IMG/VR virus record: IMGVR_UViG_3300042861_000797
Location: 1 to 25,551 of that record
DNA from: a virus
Length of the DNA stretch: 25,551 bases
Reading direction: 5' to 3' (one strand)
Below, piece by piece: positions 19,637 to 25,551 of this stretch. Under the pieces are notes generated by a model that did no database searches, was not told the DNA's origin, and saw nothing but the letters and a program-made list of their open reading frames with translations. Within the stretch, counting starts at the first letter, position 1; every line of letters begins with the position of its first letter. Position numbers and translations under genes: made by a program.

Positions 19637-19944
19637 AAGATAAACCCGTACATTTTTGATACGGCTCCCATATACTTTTTTAGATTTATTACAGCTTGTT
19701 TAAAGTCCACTCTTGGTGTTTCTTTGAACCTCTCGGATAGTTTGTCGTCTTCCAAAGTTTTACTACAACTCTCATAGATATCCTTAAGAATCTGATGATA
19801 AATCTCTTCTTTACTATAAGTATCCTCGATTTTATTTTCGACCACCTGACCTTCCAACTCAACACAATAATCAATTAACTCCTGAACTTCAGGATGATCC
19901 ATTAATGATGTGTTAGTCTTGAATATTTGTCGTATGTTCTTCAT
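19633..19944 (-). CDS. Hypothetical helical protein (103 aa)
   Basis: The chain looks helical and is mixed in charge (EVQELIDYCVELEGQVVENK, KEEIYHQILKDIYESCSKTL, FKQAVINLKKYMGAVSKMY). No known motif is seen. It begins inside the last 32 bases of the HAD gene upstream and overlaps the next gene by four bases. Confidence 0.68.
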   Translation of the reverse strand: MKNIRQIFKTNTSLMDHPEVQELIDYCVELEGQVVENKIEDTYSKEEIYHQILKDIYESCSKTLEDDKLSERFKETPRVDFKQAVINLKKYMGAVSKMYGFIL

Positions 19945-20521
19945 TTGTTAAAAATTTAATAACTTTTTCTTTAACCCCACTTTGTTTAATTCCCTCACTT
20001 GATTTCGGTGTTAGAACGAAATTCTCTATTGCCCAAGCATCTTTCCAAGGTTCACCATTCCTACCCATATTAAGGTCATCAACTGAAACCCAATGAGTAA
20101 CCTCAGGATGATCGTGTAAGTATTGTTGAATCTCAATAGTTCGTGTTTGCTCTAACTCCCATCGTGGTGACCATATAAATAAATCACTATGAGCAGTACA
20201 ATTCTGTATGTTTGGTGTTAATGCGATTGGTCGTTTTACAATTCCCTGACTTTCGTAGTAGTCACCAAGTTCCTCAAGTGTTGCATGTAATTTCCAATCT
20301 GAACTTACAACGATCTCACATCCCGTTTCTTCGACGATCTCATTTAAGACCTTAATTGCCTTCTTATCGAAATCATCAAAACGATATTCAACAGGGGCTT
20401 CCTTTATGTTTGAGGAAGATTCAGGGTTTGCTGAACGGTATTTCGCCCATTTCTTTGTTCGTCCACCCCAATTATTTGAGAGACAGATTACGCCATCGTT
20501 ATCAAGAAATAAAACTTTCAT
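19913..20521 (-). CDS. HAD-superfamily phosphatase, Swiss-army-knife RNA-repair type
   Basis: The 202-residue protein starts MKVLFLDNDGVIC with nucleophile Asp7 and acid/base Asp9. CEIVVSSDWKLHATLEEL (68-85) supplies HAD motif II with SSDW. HWVSVDDLNM (143-152) is the acidic motif IV. The set D-x-D-G-V, V-SSDW and W-x-x-x-DD is characteristic of the HAD domain found in multidomain RNA-repair proteins (HAD_SAK type) and in small phage proteins. A 3'-end or 2',3'-phosphate removal role on RNA would fit with the RNA ligase at 24247, but that is inference. It is the first gene behind the promoter at 20568-20598. Confidence 0.82.
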   Translation of the reverse strand: MKVLFLDNDGVICLSNNWGGRTKKWAKYRSANPESSSNIKEAPVEYRFDDFDKKAIKVLNEIVEETGCEIVVSSDWKLHATLEELGDYYESQGIVKRPIALTPNIQNCTAHSDLFIWSPRWELEQTRTIEIQQYLHDHPEVTHWVSVDDLNMGRNGEPWKDAWAIENFVLTPKSSEGIKQSGVKEKVIKFLTNEEHTTNIQD

Positions 20522-20567
20522 CTTTTAAGTTTTTGGCGCACATTATACACACCCATTAATAATACCA

Positions 20568-20598
20568 CAAATATAAATAAAAATCCCCACATATACAA
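20568..20598 (-). promoter_or_regulatory. Bacteroidota-type promoter of the HAD-to-Smr unit
   Basis: TTG (20596-20598), 20 bases, TATATTTG (20568-20575) on the minus strand, about 46 bases upstream of the ATG at 20519-20521 and just after the terminator at 20616-20651. Confidence 0.7.
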
Positions 20599-20615
20599 AT
20601 AATAGTGGATTGTAT

Positions 20616-20651
20616 TAAATAAGAAAAGGGGAAGTATCTAATTCCCCCTTT
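20616..20651 (-). terminator. Terminator after the ParB-like gene (left copy of a 36-bp repeat)
   Basis: GGGGAA / TTCCCC-type stem with T-rich tail TTTTCTTATTT on the minus strand. The 36 bases match the copy at 21650-21685 at 33 positions without gaps, including the unpaired flank TAAATAAG, so the two share ancestry. Confidence 0.8.
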
Positions 20652-20673
20652 CATAGTATTAATTAAAAAATAT

Positions 20674-21531
20674 TTAAGATTTAATAGCGAAAGATACTTC
20701 AGTATCACCTAATTGATAAACTAATTTATTTTTAGTTAAACCTTTATTGTAAATATCTCTAACAATAATCTCATAACATTTCTCAACGGTTCTAGAAAAA
20801 GGTAATGTCCCTTTAAATGTTGATACTTTGTTTATTAATCTTTCAATATCAATATTAGGTGTGTACATAATATTTGTTAAAGCTTTTATATAATGTCGTT
20901 TACCGTAGTCTTGGACACTTGGTAACATTCTATAAAGTATTTCTAAATCTTTATCTACTTTATCATATATATCATAGTTAAGAACTAATAACCCTTCTTT
21001 AAATTGTTGGAACCAAACGTATCTACTACTTCCTCTGTATTTGTTAATAACAATCAATAATGTCTCATGTTCTAATGATCTATATTTTGAAAATAATTTT
21101 TGATATAGCACATATGGCTCTAAACCAAGTAACGCTTTTGAAGTCATAAAACAACCAATGTCCCAAGTTTTTGAAGCCGTGTTCAGTAGTTCAACGTCAG
21201 ATAGTGATTTATCTAAAACGTTTATATCAAAATCATTACGTATTATGAATGATACTGGTAAATTTAATTCAGAACAAGCGGTAAACCTATGTTGACCTTC
21301 AATAATTTTAAATGGTTTTTTATCTTTTGGATTGTTATCTAAACCAACAATAATTGCCGATTCCAAAATCTGCTTAGTTTTAAGCGATTCTTTAATGTTG
21401 TTAAGATTTGTTTGGTTAAGTTCCCGATTACCGTTAATAAAACCAAATAGGTGGTAATCATTTGTAACTAATACATCAGTTACTTTTTCTACGTCACAAA
21501 ATGTGCGTAATACATCAATAGTGTTTGTCAT
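20674..21531 (-). CDS. ParB/Srx-like nuclease-domain protein
   Basis: The 285-residue protein carries a ParB N-terminal-type domain at about 30-100: a region with LNQTNLNNIKESL, then SAIIVGLDN, and the signature KIIEGQHRFTACSELNLPVSFII (75-97), whose E-G-Q-H-R matches the family's nucleotide-binding and catalytic site. ParB-like domains act as CTP-binding partition clamps, DNases or transcription factors. The C-terminal 180 residues (SRYVWFQQFKEGLLVLNYD, RMLPSVQDYGKRHYIKAL) show no clear helix-turn-helix. It has its own sigma70-like promoter (21593-21621) and its own terminator and is flanked by direct repeats, so it looks like an inserted cassette. Confidence 0.83.
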   Translation of the reverse strand: MTNTIDVLRTFCDVEKVTDVLVTNDYHLFGFINGNRELNQTNLNNIKESLKTKQILESAIIVGLDNNPKDKKPFKIIEGQHRFTACSELNLPVSFIIRNDFDINVLDKSLSDVELLNTASKTWDIGCFMTSKALLGLEPYVLYQKLFSKYRSLEHETLLIVINKYRGSSRYVWFQQFKEGLLVLNYDIYDKVDKDLEILYRMLPSVQDYGKRHYIKALTNIMYTPNIDIERLINKVSTFKGTLPFSRTVEKCYEIIVRDIYNKGLTKNKLVYQLGDTEVSFAIKS

Positions 21532-21592
21532 AATAAATAATTTAAATTCTTAATGCCGTCTTGTAATACGACCTGTTAATTTCTATATTAGA

Positions 21593-21621
21593 ATTATAAA
21601 ACTTTTATTTTAATTAATCAA
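21593..21621 (-). promoter_or_regulatory. Sigma70-like promoter of the ParB-like gene
   Basis: TTGATT (21616-21621), 17 bases, TATAAT (21593-21598) on the minus strand, about 60 bases upstream of the ATG at 21529-21531. No TAnnTTTG element is present, unlike the promoters at 8925, 16238, 18014 and 20568. Confidence 0.5.
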
Positions 21622-21649
21622 TAAATTATTAGATAAAAATGGTTTAACA

Positions 21650-21685
21650 TAAATAAGAAAAGGGGGAGTAGCGAATTCCCCCTTT
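21650..21685 (-). terminator. Terminator upstream of the ParB-like gene (right copy of a 36-bp repeat)
   Basis: The stem AAGGGGGA / TCCCCCTT with a 9-base loop ends in TTTTC on the minus strand and TTTTT on the plus strand. Its sequence and flank repeat the terminator at 20616-20651. Confidence 0.78.
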
Positions 21686-21690
21686 TTAAT

Positions 21691-21737
21691 CGTTACCCTA
21701 ACGGATAACGGCCCTAAGTCCCACTCCTAAAAGTGGG
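21691..21737 (-). other. Two hairpins between terminators, possible small RNA
   Basis: CGTTATCC / GGGTAACG (21691-21710, one G-T pair, 4-base loop) and CCCACT / AGTGGG (21720-21737) stand between the terminators at 21744-21772 and 21650-21685. A transcript of about 100 bases made only of stems would result if a promoter lies near 21745. None was recognised. Confidence 0.3.
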
Positions 21738-21743
21738 GTCTCG

Positions 21744-21772
21744 TAAAAAACCCCCACATTGATCGTGGGGGT
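21744..21772 (-). terminator. Strong intrinsic terminator downstream of the 144-aa gene
   Basis: The perfect 8-bp stem ACCCCCAC / GTGGGGGT with a 7-base loop is followed on the minus strand by six T. It lies 170 bases after the stop of the gene at 21944, leaving a long untranslated tail. Confidence 0.88.
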
Positions 21773-21943
21773 CTCATATAATTTGATTCAAAGATTAAAC
21801 ATCGCAAAAAAGAAGTTTAAAGTTTAAGTGTAATGAAGTTTCAAAAGTTGAACATTGAGTTTGGGACCATTACATTATCAGAATCATTCACCTAACCATA
21901 TGGTTTCTGAGTAAAACGATATAAGTCTAACCCTATCCTCAAA
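21773..21943 (-). ncRNA. Possible structured RNA or long 3' tail
   Basis: In the minus-strand transcript, 21868-21874 can pair with 21829-21835 (7 bp), enclosing a 5-bp hairpin at 21840-21852. TCAGAA at 21905-21910 can pair with TTCTGA at 21878-21883 around a small palindrome. The stretch then runs into the terminator at 21744. The pairings are short and AT-rich, so this is only a candidate. Confidence 0.25.
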
Positions 21944-22378
21944 TTATATTTCTGTTGTTGCGTTGAACACATCCATTTCGTCTTGGAGGTATTCAATCCT
22001 TTCTTCTAAGTTTTTGATCTTATTATTTCTAACAACCAATGAAATTTCAGAAGTTAAAACTAATTCACTTTCCATTCGGTAACGATCTCTGTTTGATTTA
22101 CCTTCAGTACAATCCAACTTTTGAAGTCCTTTGATTGTCGATTTCAACTCAGACATTTCAAAAATCTTTTCAAACATCGGAGCGTTTGCTCTATGAATTT
22201 TAGATTTCAAATCAATCAACTCATCTGTTGCTTTACTGATCTCAACCATCAATACTGTTGATGAGTATGGTCTTGGATTACCAACCTCAACCGTATTATA
22301 CTGTTGAAGTAATTTTGTATTCTCCGAAATTGATTTAATCAATTTGTTTTTTAACTTAAGCGCTTGTTTAATATTCAT
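21944..22378 (-). CDS. Coiled-coil protein, DIP1984/DUF6847-like (144 aa)
   Basis: The start MNIKQALKLKNKLIKSISENTKLLQQY, the middle ELIDLKSKIHRANAP and the charged helices after it follow the pattern of the DIP1984-type family (EAL-x-x-R-x-x-L-x-x-x-I, then L-x-x-L-I-x-x-I-x-x-T-N). That family occurs in bacteria and phages and has no known function. The last part (NNKIKNLEERIEYLQDEMDVF) is a clear coiled coil. It is preceded by a near-perfect sigma70-like promoter (22400-22428) and followed by a long tail and terminator. Confidence 0.72.
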   Translation of the reverse strand: MNIKQALKLKNKLIKSISENTKLLQQYNTVEVGNPRPYSSTVLMVEISKATDELIDLKSKIHRANAPMFEKIFEMSELKSTIKGLQKLDCTEGKSNRDRYRMESELVLTSEISLVVRNNKIKNLEERIEYLQDEMDVFNATTEI

Positions 22379-22399
22379 AATAAATCTTTTGTGTATGAA

Positions 22400-22428
22400 A
22401 GTATAAGTATTTTATTTTAACGTGTCAA
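22400..22428 (-). promoter_or_regulatory. Near-consensus sigma70-like promoter upstream of the 144-aa gene
   Basis: TTGACA (22423-22428), 17 bases, TATACT (22400-22405) on the minus strand gives 11 of 12 consensus bases at the ideal spacing, with a leader of about 15 bases to the ATG at 22376-22378. The -35 lies in the last codons of the small lipoprotein gene. Confidence 0.55.
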
Positions 22429-22581
22429 GTGAATTGTGTCAATTGTGTAATAACAATAACTTTCTTCATCGATGTGGCAGTGTTCCACTTTAATTTCATA
22501 AGAGTATGCGTCACAACTCTGTTTTGAGGTTTTACAACTTGATAATAAAACCAAACCTAAAATAATACTAAACTTCTTCAT
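22417..22581 (-). CDS. Small putative lipoprotein (54 aa)
   Basis: The frame starts MKKFSIILGLVLLSSCKTS, a classic short signal with lipobox LSSC and Cys16 as lipid anchor. The mature part of about 39 residues is rich in Cys, Tyr and acidic residues (QSCDAYSYEIKVEHCHIDEE). The ATG overlaps the stop of the 50-aa membrane gene (ATGA), so the two are translated together. Small membrane plus lipoprotein pairs can be spanin-like or exclusion factors; nothing here decides. Confidence 0.65.
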   Translation of the reverse strand: MKKFSIILGLVLLSSCKTSKQSCDAYSYEIKVEHCHIDEESYCYYTIDTIHLTR

Positions 22582-22730
22582 TTTAAAAATCTTAAATAAT
22601 AAACTTCACCTAACATTAATAATGCCATACCCCACCCTAAAGATGATAACCAATTACCCAATAATATACTACCTGTAATAGTTAAGGCTGTTATAATAAA
22701 TAGCGGTAAATAATAAATTCCTTTTTTCAT
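22578..22730 (-). CDS. Small membrane protein (50 aa)
   Basis: MKKGIYYLPLFIITALTITG begins a first membrane helix. A second hydrophobic stretch follows after GNWLSSLGW (MALLMLGEVYYL). Basic residues at both ends suggest both termini in the cytoplasm. It overlaps the AAA+ gene before it and the lipoprotein gene after it by four bases each. That arrangement is good evidence for a real gene, although it is short and without known relatives. Confidence 0.65.
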   Translation of the reverse strand: MKKGIYYLPLFIITALTITGSILLGNWLSSLGWGMALLMLGEVYYLRFLK

Positions 22731-23701
22731 CGTGTAAATCCTACTTTTCCTAATTCTTTAATTGTTGGAGCTTTTTTTAACCCTTCAAGATTGTCCATCA
22801 CTTCCTCAAATTCTCTACCCATAACAATAGTTGAAATAACAACTTCTTTCAAGTGTGATAATGACATTCCTTCTGTTCTTTTCACCCATTCTTCAACATC
22901 AATACCTTTAATGTCTTCGTCTGTCAACTTGTGACGGATATACGCCTCACGGATCTCCTCGTTTGGAAGTTCCACTTTGTATCGTCTATCGAAACGAGAT
23001 GGTCGGTTGGTAATACGATCCTGTAGTTTCTCAGGATAGTTAGTGGTTGCAATATATACAACATCTTCAATCTGTTTTACACCATCCAAGATGTTTAACA
23101 ATCTACTTGTTGAGTGACTATTCTCACCGGCAATTGAATCGATATCCTCTAACAATACAATCAATGGTCGGTTAGGTTCGATCTTTCTGAATGTTGCAAT
23201 GAAATCCATAAAGTAATCAACATCGTCTTGGTCTTTAATGTTGATGATAATACCATCATTATCGATCAATTGTTTTGAGATCAACTGAATGATACCTGAC
23301 TTACCACAACCTGGTTCACCATACATTAGAATACCTCGTTTGTGAACAAAGTTATATTGTTTGTATTTGTCTCTGCGATCCCAAAAGTTTTGAATGTCTT
23401 TTAAGATATCTGTGATCTCGTATGAAGGTAATTGGTACAACTCATCAGTCTTGAATGGTTGTTTCTTTAGTGTGTGTTGGTTTAGTTGTCTGTTCCACAC
23501 AACTTCATAAATACCTGATGGTACTTTTGGAACTGATGTAAATGCTGGTACAAACTCTTCATCCTGTAATGTTCCCCAACATGTTGGTGAATTACTCACC
23601 GGTTTTTCTTCTTCGTGTCTATGTGTTCTAATATATGTATTTTCCATCTCCTCAATCATGTTTAACTCGGCAATATAATCATCTATTTGGTCTTCTCTCA
23701 T
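22727..23701 (-). CDS. AAA+ ATPase (FtsH/Cdc48/BCS1-like)
   Basis: The 324-residue protein has a single AAA+ module with intact catalytic parts: Walker A GEPGCGKS (128-135), Walker B LIVLLEDID (180-188), sensor-1 ATTN (218-221) and arginine-finger region RPSRFDRR (233-240). A C-terminal lid helix bundle with SLSHLKEVVIS follows at about 265-300. The first 100 residues are acidic and lack a membrane anchor or protease. It should remodel or unfold a protein or nucleic-acid complex as a hexamer. The target is unknown. It is in an operon with small membrane and lipoprotein genes and overlaps the 81-aa gene by ATGA. Confidence 0.9.
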   Translation of the reverse strand: MREDQIDDYIAELNMIEEMENTYIRTHRHEEEKPVSNSPTCWGTLQDEEFVPAFTSVPKVPSGIYEVVWNRQLNQHTLKKQPFKTDELYQLPSYEITDILKDIQNFWDRRDKYKQYNFVHKRGILMYGEPGCGKSGIIQLISKQLIDNDGIIINIKDQDDVDYFMDFIATFRKIEPNRPLIVLLEDIDSIAGENSHSTSRLLNILDGVKQIEDVVYIATTNYPEKLQDRITNRPSRFDRRYKVELPNEEIREAYIRHKLTDEDIKGIDVEEWVKRTEGMSLSHLKEVVISTIVMGREFEEVMDNLEGLKKAPTIKELGKVGFTR

Positions 23702-23943
23702 CGTACTAAAATTGGGTGTATTATTATCAATATTTCTTCTTTCTTTTCTCTTATTCTTACAACTCTGTCTTTTTTAACCTTTAGAGTTTCTTTTGGGTTT
23801 TTTGATTTTAATCGTTCAAATTGAATTTTCATTTCTGCCTTTGCATCCGATTCTTTTTTGAAGTACCCGAAGTAGTCATCACATCCACCGGCACCTCTTG
23901 TTTTGTCGTAGACCCCAAATATCAGGTCGTTTTCTTTTGTCAT
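23698..23943 (-). CDS. Hypothetical protein (81 aa)
   Basis: The N-terminus DLIFGVYDKTRGAGGCDDYFGYF and the basic helix KNPKETLKVKKDRVVRIREKKEE are the main landmarks. It ends in a hydrophobic ILIIIHPILV. No family is recognised. It overlaps the AAA+ gene by four bases and starts at the very base where the upstream gene stops, so it is coupled to both. Confidence 0.66.
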   Translation of the reverse strand: MTKENDLIFGVYDKTRGAGGCDDYFGYFKKESDAKAEMKIQFERLKSKNPKETLKVKKDRVVRIREKKEEILIIIHPILVR

Positions 23944-24203
23944 TATAGTTTGTTAGCGATTGTTTTAATAGTCTCCTCATCTTCATTTGAAAGTCTGTGT
24001 CTGTTATTCATCAGATTCAAAAGTGTTTTTTTCCACTCCTCATCTAGAAAACTCATACTTTCATTTTTACTTGTGTTTGTTGATATTACCACACCTTCTT
24101 CAACAAGTAAATCTACTAACTTTAAAATTTCACGATCTGATAAATTTTCATAGATCTCATTAACATCCAAATCAATTTCTGCTTCTGTCCAAAATGTTGC
24201 CAT
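23943..24203 (-). CDS. Small acidic phage protein (86 aa, MATFWTEAEIDLD type)
   Basis: The start MATFWTEAEIDLDVNEIYENL and the helix SDREILKLVDLLVEEG resemble, from memory, small proteins of Bacteroidota phages that begin MATFWTE-x-x-IDLD. The rest is helical (FLDEEWKKTLLNLMNNRHRLS). The role is unknown. It is the first gene of the AAA+ unit. The upstream 26 bases are T-rich on the plus strand and show no promoter element. Confidence 0.68.
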   Translation of the reverse strand: MATFWTEAEIDLDVNEIYENLSDREILKLVDLLVEEGVVISTNTSKNESMSFLDEEWKKTLLNLMNNRHRLSNEDEETIKTIANKL

Positions 24204-24229
24204 ATTTTTTTCTTTTTTTTAATTGTAAT

Positions 24230-24261
24230 AAAAAAAGGTGACTCCATCAATGGGAGTCACC
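24230..24261 (-). terminator. Intrinsic terminator overlapping the end of the RNA ligase gene
   Basis: The perfect 9-bp stem GGTGACTCC / GGAGTCACC with a 7-base loop is followed on the minus strand by seven T. The upstream arm lies within the last codons of the ligase gene, so coding and terminator share bases. Confidence 0.9.
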
Positions 24262-25380
24262 AACATTATTTTTCTCACCATAGATCAAGTAATCTGGGTT
24301 GATCACCTTTGCCACTTTGTGTCGTTCACCACTCAAGCACTTAACCACAATACCTTCGTGTGGAACTTTGGTTCCATCAATGAAATTACCGAACACAAAA
24401 CTATCTTGAGTTTCTTTATTCCAGGGACCACTGTATAACAAGTCTACTTTTGGTAAATCTAATTCAAGAAATACACCTCTTTCAGTGAAGAATGGTTGGT
24501 AAACACCATCGATCTCAACATCGAAACCAGCAAAACGAATATCACTTAAACCGTAGTCGTAGTTCTTTTGAATACCGTGTCCATAGATCTCACCGTAGAT
24601 CACAATACCACTACCTAATCTTTCAGGAGTGTAGTATTTTTTAACGTAGTTCCACAACTTATCTTGGATATTGTATTCCTCTGCCACGGTTCTCCATACG
24701 TCGGTTGAGTAGAACCCTTGAGAAGTAGATCCTTTTTCTACGTTGTGTGATCCGTAAATGTAATCAAACTCAACCCATTTGTTTCCAAAGAATTTTTTGA
24801 TACGATCCAAGATAGAAAGTTTTTTCTTTCTCACAATACCATAACGAGCGTTGGTTCCGTGAAGTTTACGAGTGATTGAAACTTTATCCTCTTCAGTGAA
24901 AAGATCAGGTACATTCTTCAAGTTGGGGAACTTGTGGTAAACATGGAAGTTAGGGTTTTGATGGTATTTAACTTTTCTACCACCAACACTCATCTCAACC
25001 ATCTTAACTGGTGGTTCATATTTGACAATACCTAAGAGTTCCATTAAATCTTCCCCTTCTGTAAGAGTGGGGTATTTTCTTAAAGCAGGAATAGTATTCT
25101 TACTCATGATTAAACATTCAGAATATACACCACGAAGTTTTACAGTCCTAACTCTCTGACCTTTTCTCAAGTATCCAGTCACACCCATCAAGTCAGATAA
25201 CTCAACAGGAATTACCGCATCGGTAGTTGCAACAACAACCTTATCACCTACACTATATTCACCTTTCTTGGTGATTGCTTGCCAACCACCAACCATTGCA
25301 AGTTCGATGTTATCAGCCCCTTCTATTGGTCGGATCTCACCGATCACACCAACATAACATACACTATTTAAATTTTCCAT
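24247..25380 (-). CDS. RNA ligase, Rnl5/DRB0094-like
   Basis: The 377-residue protein has an N-terminal OB-like domain (about 5-120: VCYVGVIGEIRPIEGADNIE, VGDKVVVATTDAVIP, KLRGVYSECLI). A nucleotidyltransferase domain follows: motif I KLHGTN with nucleophile Lys172, motif III FDYIYGSH (205-212), motif IIIa IYGEIYG (261-267), motif IV EGIVVK (342-347) and motif V HKVAKVIN (354-361). This order, with the OB fold first, is that of the Deinococcus DRB0094 ligase group, which seals nicked or broken RNA using ATP. In phages such ligases mend tRNAs cut by host anticodon nucleases. It follows a partial gene closely (three bases) and ends in a terminator. Confidence 0.88.
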   Translation of the reverse strand: MENLNSVCYVGVIGEIRPIEGADNIELAMVGGWQAITKKGEYSVGDKVVVATTDAVIPVELSDLMGVTGYLRKGQRVRTVKLRGVYSECLIMSKNTIPALRKYPTLTEGEDLMELLGIVKYEPPVKMVEMSVGGRKVKYHQNPNFHVYHKFPNLKNVPDLFTEEDKVSITRKLHGTNARYGIVRKKKLSILDRIKKFFGNKWVEFDYIYGSHNVEKGSTSQGFYSTDVWRTVAEEYNIQDKLWNYVKKYYTPERLGSGIVIYGEIYGHGIQKNYDYGLSDIRFAGFDVEIDGVYQPFFTERGVFLELDLPKVDLLYSGPWNKETQDSFVFGNFIDGTKVPHEGIVVKCLSGERHKVAKVINPDYLIYGEKNNVGDSH

Positions 25381-25383
25381 TTC

Positions 25384-25551
25384 TTATACTTTTTCAAATT
25401 CTTTTTTTACTAAATCAATTTCTTCATTCACTCTATCAAGTTCTTTAGAGACCATTTCTTTAATAATCTCTTTGTTATAGAAACTAACCTCTCCTTTTCT
25501 GTTGAATCCTCCTGAATGTGTAAATCCAATCGTGACACTCAAACCACAAGA
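25384..25551 (-). CDS. C-terminus of an unidentified protein (partial)
   Basis: An open frame enters from the right edge and ends at 25384. The visible 55 residues run from SCGLSVTIGFTHSGGFNRKGE to a charged helix (KEMVSKELDRVNEEID) ending KKEFEKV. Too little is visible to name a family. The stop is three bases upstream of the RNA ligase start, so the two genes are co-transcribed. Confidence 0.65.
   Translation of the reverse strand, partial: SCGLSVTIGFTHSGGFNRKGEVSFYNKEIIKEMVSKELDRVNEEIDLVKKEFEKV

Larger units (their letters stand above)
21532..21943. other. Gene-free stretch of about 410 bases rich in hairpins
   Basis: No credible open frame is present on either strand. From right to left it holds a possibly structured 3' leader or RNA (21773-21943), a strong terminator (21744-21772), two further hairpins (21720-21737 and 21691-21710), a second terminator (21650-21685) and the sigma70-like promoter of the ParB-like gene (21593-21621). 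No tRNA cloverleaf was found. Confidence 0.7.

Noticed and set aside
19965-20000. A single copy of the VEDTIQNGVK repeat near the C-terminus of the HAD protein at 19913 (SEGIKQSGVKEK)
   Set aside because: Six of twelve residues agree, but this stretch also fits the usual C-terminal end of the HAD family, and no second copy or linker pattern is present.
21532-21943. A tRNA gene in the gene-free stretch
   Set aside because: No cloverleaf with a T-loop sequence and acceptor stem could be found on either strand.

Overview
The window reads as part of a large, AT-rich, tailed-phage genome whose host is most likely a Bacteroidota bacterium (Flavobacteriia-like). Reasons: about 45 short, tightly packed genes, nearly all on the minus strand and often overlapping by 4 bases (ATGA); a GH19 endolysin; phage-type accessory genes (ClpP, thymidylate synthase, GIY-YIG and HNH endonucleases, RNA ligase, AAA+ ATPase, SPFH protein); and promoters of the Bacteroidota type (TTG, 20 bases, TAnnTTTG) in front of several minus-strand units. 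No capsid, tail, terminase or polymerase gene is present, so the phage family cannot be fixed from this window. Two proteins carry an N-terminal tag ending in I-x-E, which recalls the capsid-targeting propeptides of T4-like phages.

Layout. 1-1052: start of a minus-strand gene, then the only plus-strand gene (endolysin) and a bidirectional terminator. 1051-8955: one long minus-strand unit starting at a clear promoter at 8925-8955. In transcription order it encodes a Janus/Ocnus (PHPT1-like) protein, two paralogous repeat proteins with the motif VEDTIQNGVKxT, two small proteins, ThyA, a GIY-YIG homing endonuclease whose start codon lies in a hairpin, small proteins, a P-loop protein, ClpP and two small proteins. 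8968-11889: HNH endonuclease, conserved small proteins, an AEP-primase-like protein and a HAD phosphatase. 11905-12811: two tagged proteins between terminators. 12819-14032: SPFH protein and a small membrane protein. 14044-16268: RmlB-like dehydratase, a coiled-coil protein, a conserved phage protein, a lipoprotein and a membrane protein. 16252-18044: a PcfJ-like protein with its own promoter. 18075-20598: Smr protein, membrane protein, conserved phage proteins and a HAD phosphatase. 20616-21685: a ParB-like gene between two copies of one 36-bp terminator sequence. 21532-21943: a gene-free stretch of stacked hairpins. 21944-24203: coiled-coil protein, small lipoprotein, small membrane protein, AAA+ ATPase and two small proteins. 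24230-25551: RNA ligase and the end of another gene.

Together these are host-takeover and metabolic genes: nucleotide synthesis (ThyA), proteolysis (ClpP), RNA end-healing and sealing (RNA ligase, two HAD phosphatases, perhaps the P-loop protein), membrane functions and lysis. The most unusual content is the pair of repeat genes at 5879-8601. There a 28-bp core recurs at a 66-bp period with unrelated linkers between copies. The geometry is that of a CRISPR array, but it is written in frame inside two paralogous proteins.
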